Shown here piece after piece: positions 34,759-43,780 of a DNA stretch of 64,000 nucleotides; the first letter of the stretch is position 1; each line of letters starts with the position of its first letter. This stretch comes from Myxococcaceae bacterium JPH2 (GTDB lineage Bacteria; Myxococcota; Myxococcia; Myxococcales; Myxococcaceae). The notes beneath the pieces were generated by a model. That model was not told the DNA's origin, ran no database searches, and worked only from the letters and a program-made list of their open reading frames with translations. The stretch is taken from positions 1 to 64,000 of the forward strand of contig JAEMGR010000043.1 in the NCBI GenBank assembly GCA_016458225.1, given 5' to 3'. The translations under genes were made by a program, and so were the position numbers.

Positions 34759-35985
34759 TCAGCCTGGCAGACCGAGGAGCAACGACGTGTTCACTCCCCC
34801 GAAAGCGAAGTTGTTCGAGAGCACCGTGCGCACCGGACGCGACTCCTGCTCTAGCACATGCCGCAGGCCCTGGCAGGCGGGATCCACTTCCTCCAGGTTG
34901 AGCGTGGGCGCGATGAAGCCCTCGCGCATCATCAGCACGCTGAAGATGGCCTCGATGGCGCCGCACGCCGCCAGGGTGTGCCCGGTGAAGCCCTTGGTGG
35001 ACGACACGGGAACGGAGCCCCCCATCACGTCCAGCGTGGCCTGCGCCTCGACCGCGTCCCCCAGCAGCGTGCCCGTGGCGTGCGCGTTGACGTAGTCCAC
35101 GTCGCTGGCGCGCAGCCCCGCGGACTCCAGGCACGTGGCCATGGTGCGCGCCATGCCCTCGCGCGCGGGCGCGGACATGTGCTCCGCGTCGCACAGCGTG
35201 GAGTAGCCCAGCACCTCTGCGTGGATGGTGGCATGGCGCCGCAGCGCCGCCTCGCGCTCCTCCAGCACGAGCACCGCGCCGCCCTCGCCCACCACCAACC
35301 CGTCGCGCCGCCGCTCGAACGGCCGGGGCGTGCACGTGGGGCTCTCGTTGAACGCGCGCGAGGTGCCTCCGAGGATGTCGAAGGTGGCCGCGGTGCTCAC
35401 GTGCAGCTCCTCCGCGCCACCGCACAGCATCAGGTCCTGGTAGCCGTCGCGGATGGCCTCGAAGCCCTGGCCTATGGCTTGACTGCTGGACGCGCACGCC
35501 GCGGACGGCGCGAACACCCGGCCCGTCACCTTGAACATGAGCGCGAGGTTGGCCGCGGCCGAGTGGCTCATGAGCTGGAGGAAGGTGGTGGACTTGAGGC
35601 TGCGCACGCCCTCGCTGCGCAGCACGTTGAAGAACAGCTCGGTGGCCGCGGGGCTGCCCACCGTCTGCCCGATGGAGAGCCCCGCCCGTCCGGTGCGCAG
35701 CATCTCCCGGTCCACGCGCGCGTGCGCCAGCGCCTGCTCGGCGGCGCTCGCGGCCAGCATCGCCACGCGGCCCATGGAGCGGCGCGACTCGCGCGGAATG
35801 GCCTTCTCGTCCAAGCCCTCCACGGTGGCGCCCACGCGCGTGTGCAGGTCCTTCCACTCGGCCCAGGCGGGCATGGCGCGCACGCCCGAGCGCCCGGAGC
35901 GCAGTGCCGCAAGCACCGCCTCCAGCCCGTTGCCAATGGGGCTCAACAGGCCCATGCCGGTGATGACGACGCGGCGCCGAGTCAT
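34759..35985 (-). CDS. Beta-ketoacyl synthase (FabF-like, ApeR-like)
   Basis: A 408-residue ketosynthase. The N-terminal VVITGMGLLSPIGNG opens the fold; active Cys in PSAACASSSQAIG, first His in VNAHATGTLLGD and second His in KGFTGHTLAACG. The NAHATGT form and full length match the KS that starts or extends the chain in aryl-polyene clusters (ApeR-like). The start overlaps the stop of the FAD oxidoreductase by ATGA; the longer open frame is read-through of that gene. Confidence 0.9.
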   Translation of the reverse strand: MTRRRVVITGMGLLSPIGNGLEAVLAALRSGRSGVRAMPAWAEWKDLHTRVGATVEGLDEKAIPRESRRSMGRVAMLAASAAEQALAHARVDREMLRTGRAGLSIGQTVGSPAATELFFNVLRSEGVRSLKSTTFLQLMSHSAAANLALMFKVTGRVFAPSAACASSSQAIGQGFEAIRDGYQDLMLCGGAEELHVSTAATFDILGGTSRAFNESPTCTPRPFERRRDGLVVGEGGAVLVLEEREAALRRHATIHAEVLGYSTLCDAEHMSAPAREGMARTMATCLESAGLRASDVDYVNAHATGTLLGDAVEAQATLDVMGGSVPVSSTKGFTGHTLAACGAIEAIFSVLMMREGFIAPTLNLEEVDPACQGLRHVLEQESRPVRTVLSNNFAFGGVNTSLLLGLPG

Positions 35986-37523
35986 GCGCGAGCAACCTTC
36001 TGGAAGAGGGAATCGAAGCCCAGCACGAACCCGCAGGTGACGAAGGCGCTGACGGTGGCTCCGACGACGCCCGGCAACAGCACGTTCTGTCCGGTGAGCA
36101 GCAGGTTGGGGATGCGCGTGCGGGCCTGGAGCGAGTACTTGCCCCACTGGTCCAACGCGTGACTGACGCCGTAGATGGAGCCGCGCGGCGCGGCGGTGTA
36201 GTCGCGGTGGGTGAGCGGCGTGGACACCTCCACGCGCTTGAGCTTCCCCGCCAGGTCCGGCAGCGCGCGCTCGACGGTGGCCTGGAGCGCCTGGCCCTGG
36301 GCATCCTTGAACGCGGCATACTCCTCGCCGCGCTTGCCGGTGCGCGAGTCGGCGAAGCGCTCCACTTCCTCGTACCCCAGGAGCCCCAGGGCCAGCACCA
36401 CGCGCGGGCCCTTCTGCTCGGGCTCGCGGTCGCTCGGGAAGCTGACGAAGATGGCCTTCTCTCCGTCCTTCTCCTGACCGAACACCGCGTCGCGGTAGAC
36501 CGCGTCCACGTCCTCCGTGGGCATGCTGTAGATGTTGTGGAGCCGGGGCACGGAGCGGTCCTCCGTGGTGAAGAAGCCCCCGATGCACGAGATGCCCTCG
36601 CGCATGCTCTCCACGCGGTGCACATAGGCGGGCCGCAGCACGCCCTCCGGCAGCAGGCCCAGCGTCAGCTTGGGGTGCGCGTTGGAGATGAAGAAGCGGC
36701 CTCGCACAAGTTCGCCCTTCTCCAGCCGGGCCCCCGTCACCTTCGTGCCGTCCATCTCCAGCGCCTTCACGCCGGAGCGGATGCGCACCACGCCGCCATG
36801 CGCGCGGATGGTGTCCACCAGCGCCTTGGCGAGCGCGTCACCGCCGCCCCGGATGCCCGAGGCGCCCTGGAGCATGGAGTCGATGACGAGCGCGTGGACC
36901 TCCAGCGGCGTCACCTCGGGCGGCGTGCCGTACAGCATGCTCTGGCCGCACAGCACCGCCAGCAGTCGCCGGTTGGACGTGAGCCCGCGCAGGAACGACC
37001 CGAGCGACACCTGGCTGTAGTCCCCCAGGTCCATCGTGGGCGCCTGGAATGAGTACGCCGGGCTGCTGCGGCAGATCTCCTGGCAGACCTCGGCGTAGCG
37101 ATGAATCGCCGCGCGCTCGGAGGGAAACGCGTCCACCAGCCGCTCCACCAAGCGGGGCCAGCCGTTGGGCACGCGGAAGGAGTACTCGGGGAAGCGCAGC
37201 TCGTCGAAGCCGTCGGGGTCGAGCGGCTGATAGCTCATGCGCTCGTACACGCCCAGGTAGCGCAGGTAGCGCGCGAGCGTGCCATCCGGCCCCACGCCGC
37301 CCAGGTAATGGAAGCCCGTCTCGAAGGGCACGCCCTTGCGGAAGAAGCGGTGCAGGCAGCCCCCGGGCCGGTAGTGCTGCTCCAGCACGCAGACCTTGAA
37401 GCCCTCCTTGGCCAGCACCAGCGCCGAGCACAGGCCCGCCATCCCAGAGCCGACGATGACCACGTCGAAGGCATCCGGCTCCAGGCCCGTGGCCGGAAGG
37501 AACCGCTCGGCGGAACTCACCAT
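35982..37523 (-). CDS. CrtI/RetSat-like FAD oxidoreductase
   Basis: A 513-residue flavoprotein of the phytoene-desaturase/all-trans-retinol saturase superfamily. The dinucleotide motif is VVIVGSGMAGLCSALVLA; VLEQHYRPGGCLHRF and the C-terminal LLLTGQNVLLPGVVGATVSAF close the FAD site. Acting on polyene-like substrates is typical of this family, so a saturation, desaturation or isomerisation step on the polyene or its lipid partner is likely. It lies between the dehydratase (22 bases) and the KS (ATGA overlap), so it is a true cluster gene. Confidence 0.88.
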   Translation of the reverse strand: MVSSAERFLPATGLEPDAFDVVIVGSGMAGLCSALVLAKEGFKVCVLEQHYRPGGCLHRFFRKGVPFETGFHYLGGVGPDGTLARYLRYLGVYERMSYQPLDPDGFDELRFPEYSFRVPNGWPRLVERLVDAFPSERAAIHRYAEVCQEICRSSPAYSFQAPTMDLGDYSQVSLGSFLRGLTSNRRLLAVLCGQSMLYGTPPEVTPLEVHALVIDSMLQGASGIRGGGDALAKALVDTIRAHGGVVRIRSGVKALEMDGTKVTGARLEKGELVRGRFFISNAHPKLTLGLLPEGVLRPAYVHRVESMREGISCIGGFFTTEDRSVPRLHNIYSMPTEDVDAVYRDAVFGQEKDGEKAIFVSFPSDREPEQKGPRVVLALGLLGYEEVERFADSRTGKRGEEYAAFKDAQGQALQATVERALPDLAGKLKRVEVSTPLTHRDYTAAPRGSIYGVSHALDQWGKYSLQARTRIPNLLLTGQNVLLPGVVGATVSAFVTCGFVLGFDSLFQKVARA

Positions 37524-37545
37524 GTGTAGACCTCGTGCGCGCCCC

Positions 37546-38007
37546 TCACCGGAGCACGCCCCCGGGCTGGCCCGCGTAGCCGCTCAGACTCGCATCCGCG
37601 ATGCGCCGCGTGCCCACGCGCACCTTGCCGTGGCCGGTGAGCATGCCGAAGCGCTCCTCGCCCACTTCGACTTCGTAGGTGACCTCCTGGCCCGGCTCGA
37701 CCACGGAGCGAAAGCGCGCCCGGTCGATGCCCACCAGGAAGACCCGCGGCGCGGCCCGCTGCGTGAGCGCGAAGTACGCCATGGTCTGCGCGAGCCCCTC
37801 CACCAGGAGGACGCCGGGCACCACGGGCTGCTCCGGGAAGTGGCCGGCGAAGTAGTGCTCGTCCGCGCGGAACAGGCGCACCGCGACGATGCGCCGCTCG
37901 GCCATCTCGATGACCCGGTCCACCAGGAGGAAGGGCTCCCGGTGGGGCAGCACGGACTGGACAGGGGGATACACGCCAGGGGAGGGAGGAGGAGCCTGCT
38001 CGGACAC
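37546..38007 (-). CDS. FabZ-like hotdog 3-hydroxyacyl-ACP dehydratase
   Basis: A 153-residue hotdog protein. It contains LPHREPFLLVDRV, the catalytic His in YFAGHFPEQPVVPG and the catalytic Glu in LLVEGLAQTMA, both in FabZ positions. It removes water from 3-hydroxyacyl-ACP to form the double bonds. Aryl-polyene clusters commonly have two dehydratases (ApeI and ApeP); only this one is recognisable here, so it may serve every cycle or use a partner encoded elsewhere. It sits 4 bases after the KS gene. Confidence 0.92.
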   Translation of the reverse strand: MSEQAPPPSPGVYPPVQSVLPHREPFLLVDRVIEMAERRIVAVRLFRADEHYFAGHFPEQPVVPGVLLVEGLAQTMAYFALTQRAAPRVFLVGIDRARFRSVVEPGQEVTYEVEVGEERFGMLTGHGKVRVGTRRIADASLSGYAGQPGGVLR

Positions 38008-38011
38008 CGTG

Positions 38012-39232
38012 TCAGTCCACCGCCCGGAGGACCACCGACGCGTTGGTCCCTCCGAAGCCGAAAGAGTTCTTCAGGATGGTGCGCGGGCGCACCGCGAGCG
38101 TGGACACCGGCAGGTTCAGCACCGCCGAGGCCTCGTCCGGCGCCTCCAGGTGCGGGTTCCCCGCGATGAAGCCCTCGCGCATCATCAACAGGCAGTACGC
38201 CACCTCGCTGGCCCCCGCCATCCAGCACTCGTGGCCCGTGAGCCCCTTGGTGGACGACACCGGCACGCGCGCGCTGCCGAAGACGCGCGCGATGGCGCCC
38301 GCCTCCACCGCGTCCCCCACCGGCGTGGAGGTCGCGTGCGCGTGGATGTAGTCCACCTCGGCCGGGTGCACGTGCGCGCGCTGGAGGGCCTGCGTCATGG
38401 TCCGCGTGGCGCCCCCGCCGCTGGGGTTGGTGAGGTGCTCGCCGTCGCACCCGAACGCGTAGCTGGACACCTCGGCGTAGATGCGCGCCCCGCGCTCGCG
38501 CGCCGAGTCCAGCGACTCCACCACCAGCGCCGCGCCGCCGCCCGAGGGCACCAGGCCATCGCGCTTCGAGTCGAACGGCCGCGACGCGCGCGCCGGATCC
38601 GAGTCATTGGCGGACAGCGCGCCCAGCGCGTCGAACGCGGCCATGCCCTGCCACGACGTCTCCTGCGCGCCGCCGCACAGCACCACCCGCTGCTGCTCGG
38701 TGGCGATCAGCATGGCGGCCTGTCCCAGCGCGTGCAGCCCGCTGGCGCACGCGGCGGACAGCGACCAGCAGGCCCCCTGCAAGCCCAGGAGCGTGGCCAG
38801 GTTCATGGTGACCGTGGAGTTCATCACCCGGATGATGTGCCCGCTGCCCAGCGCGCCGGTGCGACCCGCGGCGGACAGCTCGGTGAACATCACCTCGGCG
38901 GCCTGGCAGGTGGAGTCGTTGCCGAAGATGGCGCCCACGTCCGGCGACGCGAGCGAGGCGCGATCCAACCCCGCGTCCTCGATGGCATCCAGCGCCGCGG
39001 CACAGCCATACGCGGCGGCCTCGCCCATCGTCCGGCGCGCCTTTCGATCGAACCGGCGAGCGGGGTCGAACCCGCGCACGACTCCGGTGAGACTCGAGCG
39101 GAACCCCCGCGCCTTGCGCTCCGGGTCGATGCCGATGCCCGAGCGACCTTCCCGCAAGGACTGGGTGACCTCGGGCAAGTTCGTCCCGATGGCGGAAATG
39201 ACCCCGAGTCCGGTGATGACCACACGCTTCAT
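38012..39232 (-). CDS. Beta-ketoacyl synthase (FabB-like)
   Basis: A 406-residue ketosynthase starting MKRVVITGLGVISAIG. Active Cys is in LSAACASGLHALG, first His in IHAHATSTPVGD and second His in GLTGHECWMAGA; the GFGGTN end is intact. The GHECW spelling and ACASG loop resemble FabB-type rather than FabF-type enzymes. It lies between FabG-like SDR 2 (35 bases) and the dehydratase (4 bases), giving a compact reduction-dehydration-extension set. Confidence 0.9.
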   Translation of the reverse strand: MKRVVITGLGVISAIGTNLPEVTQSLREGRSGIGIDPERKARGFRSSLTGVVRGFDPARRFDRKARRTMGEAAAYGCAAALDAIEDAGLDRASLASPDVGAIFGNDSTCQAAEVMFTELSAAGRTGALGSGHIIRVMNSTVTMNLATLLGLQGACWSLSAACASGLHALGQAAMLIATEQQRVVLCGGAQETSWQGMAAFDALGALSANDSDPARASRPFDSKRDGLVPSGGGAALVVESLDSARERGARIYAEVSSYAFGCDGEHLTNPSGGGATRTMTQALQRAHVHPAEVDYIHAHATSTPVGDAVEAGAIARVFGSARVPVSSTKGLTGHECWMAGASEVAYCLLMMREGFIAGNPHLEAPDEASAVLNLPVSTLAVRPRTILKNSFGFGGTNASVVLRAVD

Positions 39233-39267
39233 GAACGCAAAGCCCCCTCGCACAGCCCCGCGAGCTG

Positions 39268-39996
39268 CTACTCCATCCACATCCCGCCGTTGACGCTCAG
39301 CACCTGCCCCGTGACGTACGCGGCCTCGTCCGAGCACAGGTAGCGCACGACATGGGCCACCTCCGCGGGGCGCCCCACGCGGCCCACCGGGACGAGCGAG
39401 AGCAGCTCCTTCACGGGCGCGCCCTCCAGCATCTCGGTGTCGATGAGGCCCGGCGACACGACGTTGACCGTGATGCCCCGGGGCGCCAGCTCCAGCGACA
39501 GCGAGCGCGCCGCCGCCACCATCGCGCCCTTGGTGGCCGCGTACGCGACCTGCCCGGGGTTGCCGCGCTGGGCGGCCACCGACGACATCAGCACGATGCG
39601 CCCGCGGCGCTGACGCACCATGGACTTCACCACCGGCCGCGCCACCGCGAAGAAACCGCCCAGGTTGGTGCCAATGACCTCGTCCCAGCTCGCGTCATCC
39701 GTGAGGGCGAACAGTCCGTTGCGGGTGATGCCGGCGTTGAGCACCACCGCGTCCAGCGGACCCTGCTCATCCAGGAGCCGCCGCATGGCGTCCTGGGTCT
39801 GGGCGCGATCCGCGACGTCGAAGGAGACCCGCAGCGGCTCCGGTCCCCCCGCGCTCACGATGCGACGGGCCACCTCCAGGGCGGCGTCCTCGCGGCTGCG
39901 GTAGTGCAACCAGACCCGATATCCCGCGGCCCCGAGGGCCTCCGCCGTCGCGGCCCCAATACCCCTGCTCGCTCCTGTGATGAGGGCCTGCTTCAC
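39268..39996 (-). CDS. 3-oxoacyl-ACP reductase (FabG-like SDR 2)
   Basis: A 242-residue SDR. Cofactor loop TGASRGIGAATAEAL, NAG in VLNAGITRNG, catalytic Ser in VLMSSVAAQ, Tyr/Lys in QVAYAATKGAM, and a C-terminal AAYVTGQVLSVNGGMWME. The GTG at 39996 (VKQALITG) is preferred because the family starts at this strand; a longer frame to 40044 adds an unlikely N terminus. It is the first gene of the second leftward operon and diverges from ACP 2 across 172 bases. Confidence 0.9.
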   Translation of the reverse strand: MKQALITGASRGIGAATAEALGAAGYRVWLHYRSREDAALEVARRIVSAGGPEPLRVSFDVADRAQTQDAMRRLLDEQGPLDAVVLNAGITRNGLFALTDDASWDEVIGTNLGGFFAVARPVVKSMVRQRRGRIVLMSSVAAQRGNPGQVAYAATKGAMVAAARSLSLELAPRGITVNVVSPGLIDTEMLEGAPVKELLSLVPVGRVGRPAEVAHVVRYLCSDEAAYVTGQVLSVNGGMWME

Positions 39997-40168
39997 TGGC
40001 GTGTCTCGGTCCGGGAACGTCCACCCGTGGACGCAGTGCCCCACTTAACATACCGGCGGACCGGCACCAACGAGGGAGGCGGACGGCCGCCTGCCCCCGC
40101 CCCGGTACAACTCCGGACGTCGCCAGGATTGACCCTGCTCGCCCAAGACTGCTACCGAGGCGCTCCCC

Positions 40169-40435
40169 ATGGGTGAACAGAACCTGGCCGAGAAGGCCAT
40201 CCAGATTGTCAACCAGACCCTCGTCTCCGAGTTCGAGCTCGACCCCGCCGCCGTCGTCCCCGAGGCGCGGATGCGCGAGGACCTCCACCTCGACAGCCTG
40301 GACGCGGTGGACCTCATCGTCGCGCTGGAGAAGGCCCTCGGCGTGCAGATTCCCGAGACCGAGGCGCGCGAGATGCGCACGGTGGGCGACGTGCACCAGT
40401 ACGTCCTGAAGATGGCGGCCGAGCGCGGGCAGTAG
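40169..40435 (+). CDS. Acyl carrier protein of the pigment cluster (ACP 2)
   Basis: An 88-residue ACP with the phosphopantetheine serine in LHLDSLDAVDLIVAL and FabG/ACP-like acidic helices. It is the only gene at this end transcribed rightwards, divergent from SDR 2. A GAGG eight bases upstream supports the ATG. It differs clearly from ACP 1 (DSLDAVDL against DSLSALEL), so the two may serve different steps such as starter loading and elongation. Confidence 0.93.
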   Translation: MGEQNLAEKAIQIVNQTLVSEFELDPAAVVPEARMREDLHLDSLDAVDLIVALEKALGVQIPETEAREMRTVGDVHQYVLKMAAERGQ

Positions 40436-40445
40436 CCGCCTTCGC

Positions 40446-41216
40446 TCACGCGCCCGCGAGCAGCTCCGCGAGCGCGCGGCCCAGTCCCTCGGGGTCCTCC
40501 TCGGAGAAGCCGTGGCCGGACCCCGCCACGGTCACCACGCGGACTCCCGCCTCCGCCACCTGGCGCGCCGTCTCGTGCGTCGCCGCGTCCGACAGGCCGC
40601 CCAGCACGTAGCCCTTGTGCGCGACGGCGAGCAAGGCGAAGCGCGGAATCAGCCCCTGCCCCACGCGAACCAACGACGACGCGCTCCGGTGGAACGTCAC
40701 CGGGTCGCTCTGGAGGAGGCTCGCGCGATACGCCTCAGAAGACGACCCCGAGCACCACGCGCCCCAGCCCGCGACGAAGTCCTCCAGGCGCATCGCCGCG
40801 GCCACCGCGCTGCCCGTCGCGTCCTCGGCGCGCAGGTTCGGCTCGGCCAGGAGCAAGGCGCTCGGTGGATGCCCCCGCGCGACCATCTCCTCCGCGACCC
40901 GCAGGGCCAGCGTGCCGCCCATGCTGTGCCCCACCAGCGCCACGGGCATGCTCTCGCGCACGAGCGCTCCGGCGAGCAGCCGCGCCAGCACGTCCAGGTC
41001 GGGGTCGAAGTCTGGCGGGCGCGCGGTGAGGCCGAAGCCCGGCAGGTCCACCCAGAGGCTGGCCCGGCCCGCCAACGCGGGGGCCTTGGCCACGGGCGGC
41101 CAGTCCTGACTCCCCGCGCAGCCCAGGCCGTGCAGGTACACCAGCAAGGGGCCACGGCCCTCGGTGCGGCCTCCCTCCAGAGAGGGGCCACCCGGCAACT
41201 CGAGTCGCATGCGCAT
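40446..41216 (-). CDS. Alpha/beta hydrolase
   Basis: A 256-residue alpha/beta-hydrolase. The oxyanion region is VYLHGLGCAGS, the nucleophile elbow is VGHSMGGTLAL, and the catalytic His is in GSGHGFSEED near the end. It ends 10 bases from ACP 2, convergently. Placement at the cluster border raises a possible thioesterase or editing role, but it could also pair with the YebC gene that precedes it by 14 bases on the same strand. No substrate can be named. Confidence 0.85.
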   Translation of the reverse strand: MRMRLELPGGPSLEGGRTEGRGPLLVYLHGLGCAGSQDWPPVAKAPALAGRASLWVDLPGFGLTARPPDFDPDLDVLARLLAGALVRESMPVALVGHSMGGTLALRVAEEMVARGHPPSALLLAEPNLRAEDATGSAVAAAMRLEDFVAGWGAWCSGSSSEAYRASLLQSDPVTFHRSASSLVRVGQGLIPRFALLAVAHKGYVLGGLSDAATHETARQVAEAGVRVVTVAGSGHGFSEEDPEGLGRALAELLAGA

Positions 41217-41230
41217 GGGCGACAGCCCGC

Positions 41231-41953
41231 TCAGCCCAGGTTGTGGAAGACGCGCTGCACGTCGTCGTCCTGCTCCAGCGCGTCCACCATCTCCAGCACC
41301 TCGTGCGCCTTGTCCTCGGGCAGCTCCACGAGGTTCATCGGCACGTACTCGGACTCGGCGGACAGGGGCGTCAGCCCGCGCGCCTCGATGGCCGCCTGGA
41401 GCTGACCGAAGTCGTTGAAGGCGCCGCGGATGACGATCTGCTTCTCGCCCTTCTCGTTCACGCTCTCGCCCATCTCCTGGAGACCGTGGTCGATGAGGTC
41501 CAACTCCAGCGCCTCCAGGTCCAGCCCCTCCGGAGCGAGGCGGAAGACGCCCATGCGCTGGAAGAGGAAGCCCACGCTGCCCGTGGTGCCCAGGTTGCCG
41601 CCGCCGTCCTTGAAGTGCATGCGCACGTTGGCCACGGTGCGCACCACGTTGTCCGTGGCCGTCTCCACCAGCACCGCGATGCCGTGGGGGCCGTAGCCCT
41701 CGTAGAGGACGACCTCGTACGCGTGCTCGTCCTGGCCGGTGGCGCGCTTGATGGCTGCTTCCACCTTGTCCTTGGGCATGTTGCCCGCGCGCGCGTTCTG
41801 GAGCGCGCGCCGGAGCGCCGGATTGGTGTCCGGGTTGGCGCTGCCCGACTTCACCGCGATGGCGATGTCCTTGCTGATCCGGGCGAACAGCTTCGCCATC
41901 CGGTTCCAGCGGGCGAACATCGTCGTCTTCCGGGTCTCGAAGATTCTTCCCAT
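41231..41953 (-). CDS. yebC: YebC/PmpR family regulator or ribosome-rescue factor
   Basis: A 240-residue YebC-family protein. Relatives act as transcriptional regulators or help ribosomes through polyproline-like stalls. Family segments are [36 protein letters not shown] and [19 protein letters not shown], with the acidic C-terminal region ([14 protein letters not shown]). The start [19 protein letters not shown] is usual. It is outside the pigment logic and probably housekeeping. Confidence 0.95.
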   Translation of the reverse strand: MGRIFETRKTTMFARWNRMAKLFARISKDIAIAVKSGSANPDTNPALRRALQNARAGNMPKDKVEAAIKRATGQDEHAYEVVLYEGYGPHGIAVLVETATDNVVRTVANVRMHFKDGGGNLGTTGSVGFLFQRMGVFRLAPEGLDLEALELDLIDHGLQEMGESVNEKGEKQIVIRGAFNDFGQLQAAIEARGLTPLSAESEYVPMNLVELPEDKAHEVLEMVDALEQDDDVQRVFHNLG

Positions 41954-42011
41954 GGCTCGGACCCCACGGCTACACCAGCCCGCCCCCTCAAGTCCACGCT
42001 CCCCCTCGGGC

Positions 42012-43547
42012 TCACTGCGCGGGGACGGTGGCCAGCGGGGGCAGCTCCAGGGTGAACTCCGTGCCGCTGCCCTCCTCGCTCTGCACGGAGATGCGGGCCG
42101 CCAGCCGCTGCGCCGCGTTGGCCACGATGCTCAGCCCCAGCCCCGTGCCCTGGACCTTGGTGGTGAAGAGCGGATCGAAGATGCGCGGGAGCACCTCGGC
42201 GGGGATGCCGGGGCCGTTGTCCACCACGCGGATGTGCCAGGGCTGGAGCCCCCCGCCCGCCGCGTGCACCGTCACGTCCCCCAGCCGCTGGAGCGGGAAG
42301 GCCTCGATGGCGTTCTGCACCAGGTTGATGAGCACCTGCCGCAGGTACTCCCGGTCCACCAGCGGCGCGGGCAGGGACTCCGGCACCGCGTTGTGGATGC
42401 GGATGCCTTCGCGCGGCGAGATGACGTCCAGCACCTCGTCCACCAAGAGGCGCAGCTCGCAGGGCTGGAGCTGGAGCGGCCGCTCGCGGGCACAGTCCAA
42501 GAGCTCCGAGGTGAGCCGAGCGCACACCGCCAGCTCCCGGTCGATGATGTCCAGGAACCGCCGCACCCGGGTGTCGTCCAGGCTCCCTGGCGCCTGAGCG
42601 AGCCTTCGGGTGACGTAGGCGTGCGCGGTGCGCGCGGCGGCCAGCGGGTTGCGCAGCTCGTGGCTCACGCTGGCGGTGAGCTGCCCCAGCGTGGCCAGCT
42701 TCTCGATGCGGGCCACCCGCTCGCGCACGTGGCGCAGCTCCCCTCGGGCCTGCTCCAACGCCAGCTCGCGGGCGCGCTGCTCCTGCGCGTGGATGTGCTC
42801 CAGGTCGGCCCGGTCCACCGCCCGCTGGCGCATCTCGCGCACCATGGCCCGGCACACGCACATGAGCCCCACCACGGTGAAGGCCACCCAGAAGCAGTGC
42901 TCGAGCACACCGCCATGTGCGCTGGCGGCCAGCCCCTGCCCGCCCCACACCTCCAAGAGCCCCTGCTCCAGCAACACCCCGGCCCCGGCCCCCAGGAGCA
43001 CGCCCACATCCCGGTAGAGGACCAGGAAGGCCAGCGAGCCGAAGATGTGGAAGTGCGTCTCGATGCGGCCACCCGTCAGGTGGATGAGCAGCGTGGACCA
43101 CGACACCTGCGACAGCGCGACGACATGTCGGGTCAGCGGCGTGCCCGGCCGCACCACGGACAGCGCCATGGGCAGCGCGCTCAACACGAGCCCCAGCGCG
43201 AGCACCGCGCCCGGATGCACCGGGCGCGCCCGTCCCACCCAGGCGGGAGTCGAAAACAGCCAGGCCACGCCAATCCCAGACACCCACTGACTCAACAGCA
43301 GCCACGCGAACACCCGGTCTGTCCTGCGCCGGACGTCCAACAGATGCTCTGTCAGCAATTGCGCCGCGCGCGTCTCACGCCCCGCCCCGCTCCAGGGTGC
43401 GCCTCGCTCCGGAAGGGGTGTCTCCGCCCCGTCGCACACCTCGACCGACCCGGCGCTCGGGTAGCCCGCCCTCAGAGGCCCCCCCACACCGAGCGCGCCC
43501 CGAGGCTCACGCGAGCCAGGCCCACCCTCCAGCAAGGGTGCTTCCAT
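42012..43547 (-). CDS. Membrane sensor histidine kinase
   Basis: A 511-residue sensor kinase. Residues about 75-260 hold six hydrophobic segments, including the conserved motif [20 protein letters not shown] shared with a group of myxobacterial kinases. A coiled linker ([17 protein letters not shown]) leads to the HisKA His in [15 protein letters not shown], then the N box [10 protein letters not shown] and the G boxes [11 protein letters not shown] and TGLGLSIV. The ATG at 43547 is chosen from several (43568, 43694). No cognate response regulator is adjacent, so this is an orphan kinase. Confidence 0.9.
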   Translation of the reverse strand: MEAPLLEGGPGSREPRGALGVGGPLRAGYPSAGSVEVCDGAETPLPERGAPWSGAGRETRAAQLLTEHLLDVRRRTDRVFAWLLLSQWVSGIGVAWLFSTPAWVGRARPVHPGAVLALGLVLSALPMALSVVRPGTPLTRHVVALSQVSWSTLLIHLTGGRIETHFHIFGSLAFLVLYRDVGVLLGAGAGVLLEQGLLEVWGGQGLAASAHGGVLEHCFWVAFTVVGLMCVCRAMVREMRQRAVDRADLEHIHAQEQRARELALEQARGELRHVRERVARIEKLATLGQLTASVSHELRNPLAAARTAHAYVTRRLAQAPGSLDDTRVRRFLDIIDRELAVCARLTSELLDCARERPLQLQPCELRLLVDEVLDVISPREGIRIHNAVPESLPAPLVDREYLRQVLINLVQNAIEAFPLQRLGDVTVHAAGGGLQPWHIRVVDNGPGIPAEVLPRIFDPLFTTKVQGTGLGLSIVANAAQRLAARISVQSEEGSGTEFTLELPPLATVPAQ

Positions 43548-43650
43548 GTTTCTTTCTGGGCTGTCCATTGGCGTGGGCGCCTCGACGCGGGCGCGCTTCC
43601 CCCGGGATGGAGCCGCTGTTGTAACGCGACAGCAATTACGGTCAAGTCTA

Positions 43651-43673
43651 ACTTGTCGCGGTTTACCGCAAGT
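43651..43673. promoter_or_regulatory. Dyad in the kinase upstream region
   Basis: ACTT-gtc-GCGGT-tt-ACCGC-AAGT: a 5-bp inner and 4-bp outer inverted repeat about 105 bases upstream of the sensor kinase start and about 110 bases before the next rightward gene. It could be an operator or a processed hairpin. Nothing shows which gene it controls. Confidence 0.2.
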
Positions 43674-43780
43674 CTTCCATCCAACGACAGACACGCCCCG
43701 AGGGCTCGAATCCGGAACGGAACGCGACTGCGTAACGTCTTGCCGGAAGGGCGTCAGCCCACGAAGAAGGAGCCAAGGGA

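Larger units (their letters stand above)
18189..40435. other. Aryl-polyene/flexirubin-type pigment gene cluster
   Basis: A contiguous block of biosynthetic genes with the hallmark content of aryl-polyene and flexirubin clusters: aryl-acid ligase, tyrosine/histidine ammonia lyase, glycosyltransferase-acyltransferase fusion, DUF2062-methyltransferase, flavin halogenase, type II ketosynthases with chain-length-factor-like partners, two ACPs, two FabG-like reductases, a FabZ-like dehydratase, a LolA-like carrier and lipoproteins. The dialkylresorcinol enzymes DarA/DarB of true flexirubins are not present. The TAL-like lyase predicts a 4-coumarate starter, in contrast to 4-hydroxybenzoate priming in xanthomonadin. 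Boundaries are set by the ligase and the second ACP; the flanking alpha/beta hydrolase might also belong. Confidence 0.88.

Noticed and set aside
40129-40158. TTGACC-18-TACCGA resembling a sigma-70 promoter for ACP 2
   Set aside because: Transcription would start only a few bases before the ATG and remove the GAGG ribosome site, so it is unlikely to be the real promoter.
18189-40435. Dialkylresorcinol (DarA/DarB) part of a flexirubin pathway
   Set aside because: Every KS-family gene in the block is of FabF/FabB or chain-length-factor type; no DarA (aromatase-like) or DarB (KS III-like) gene was found.
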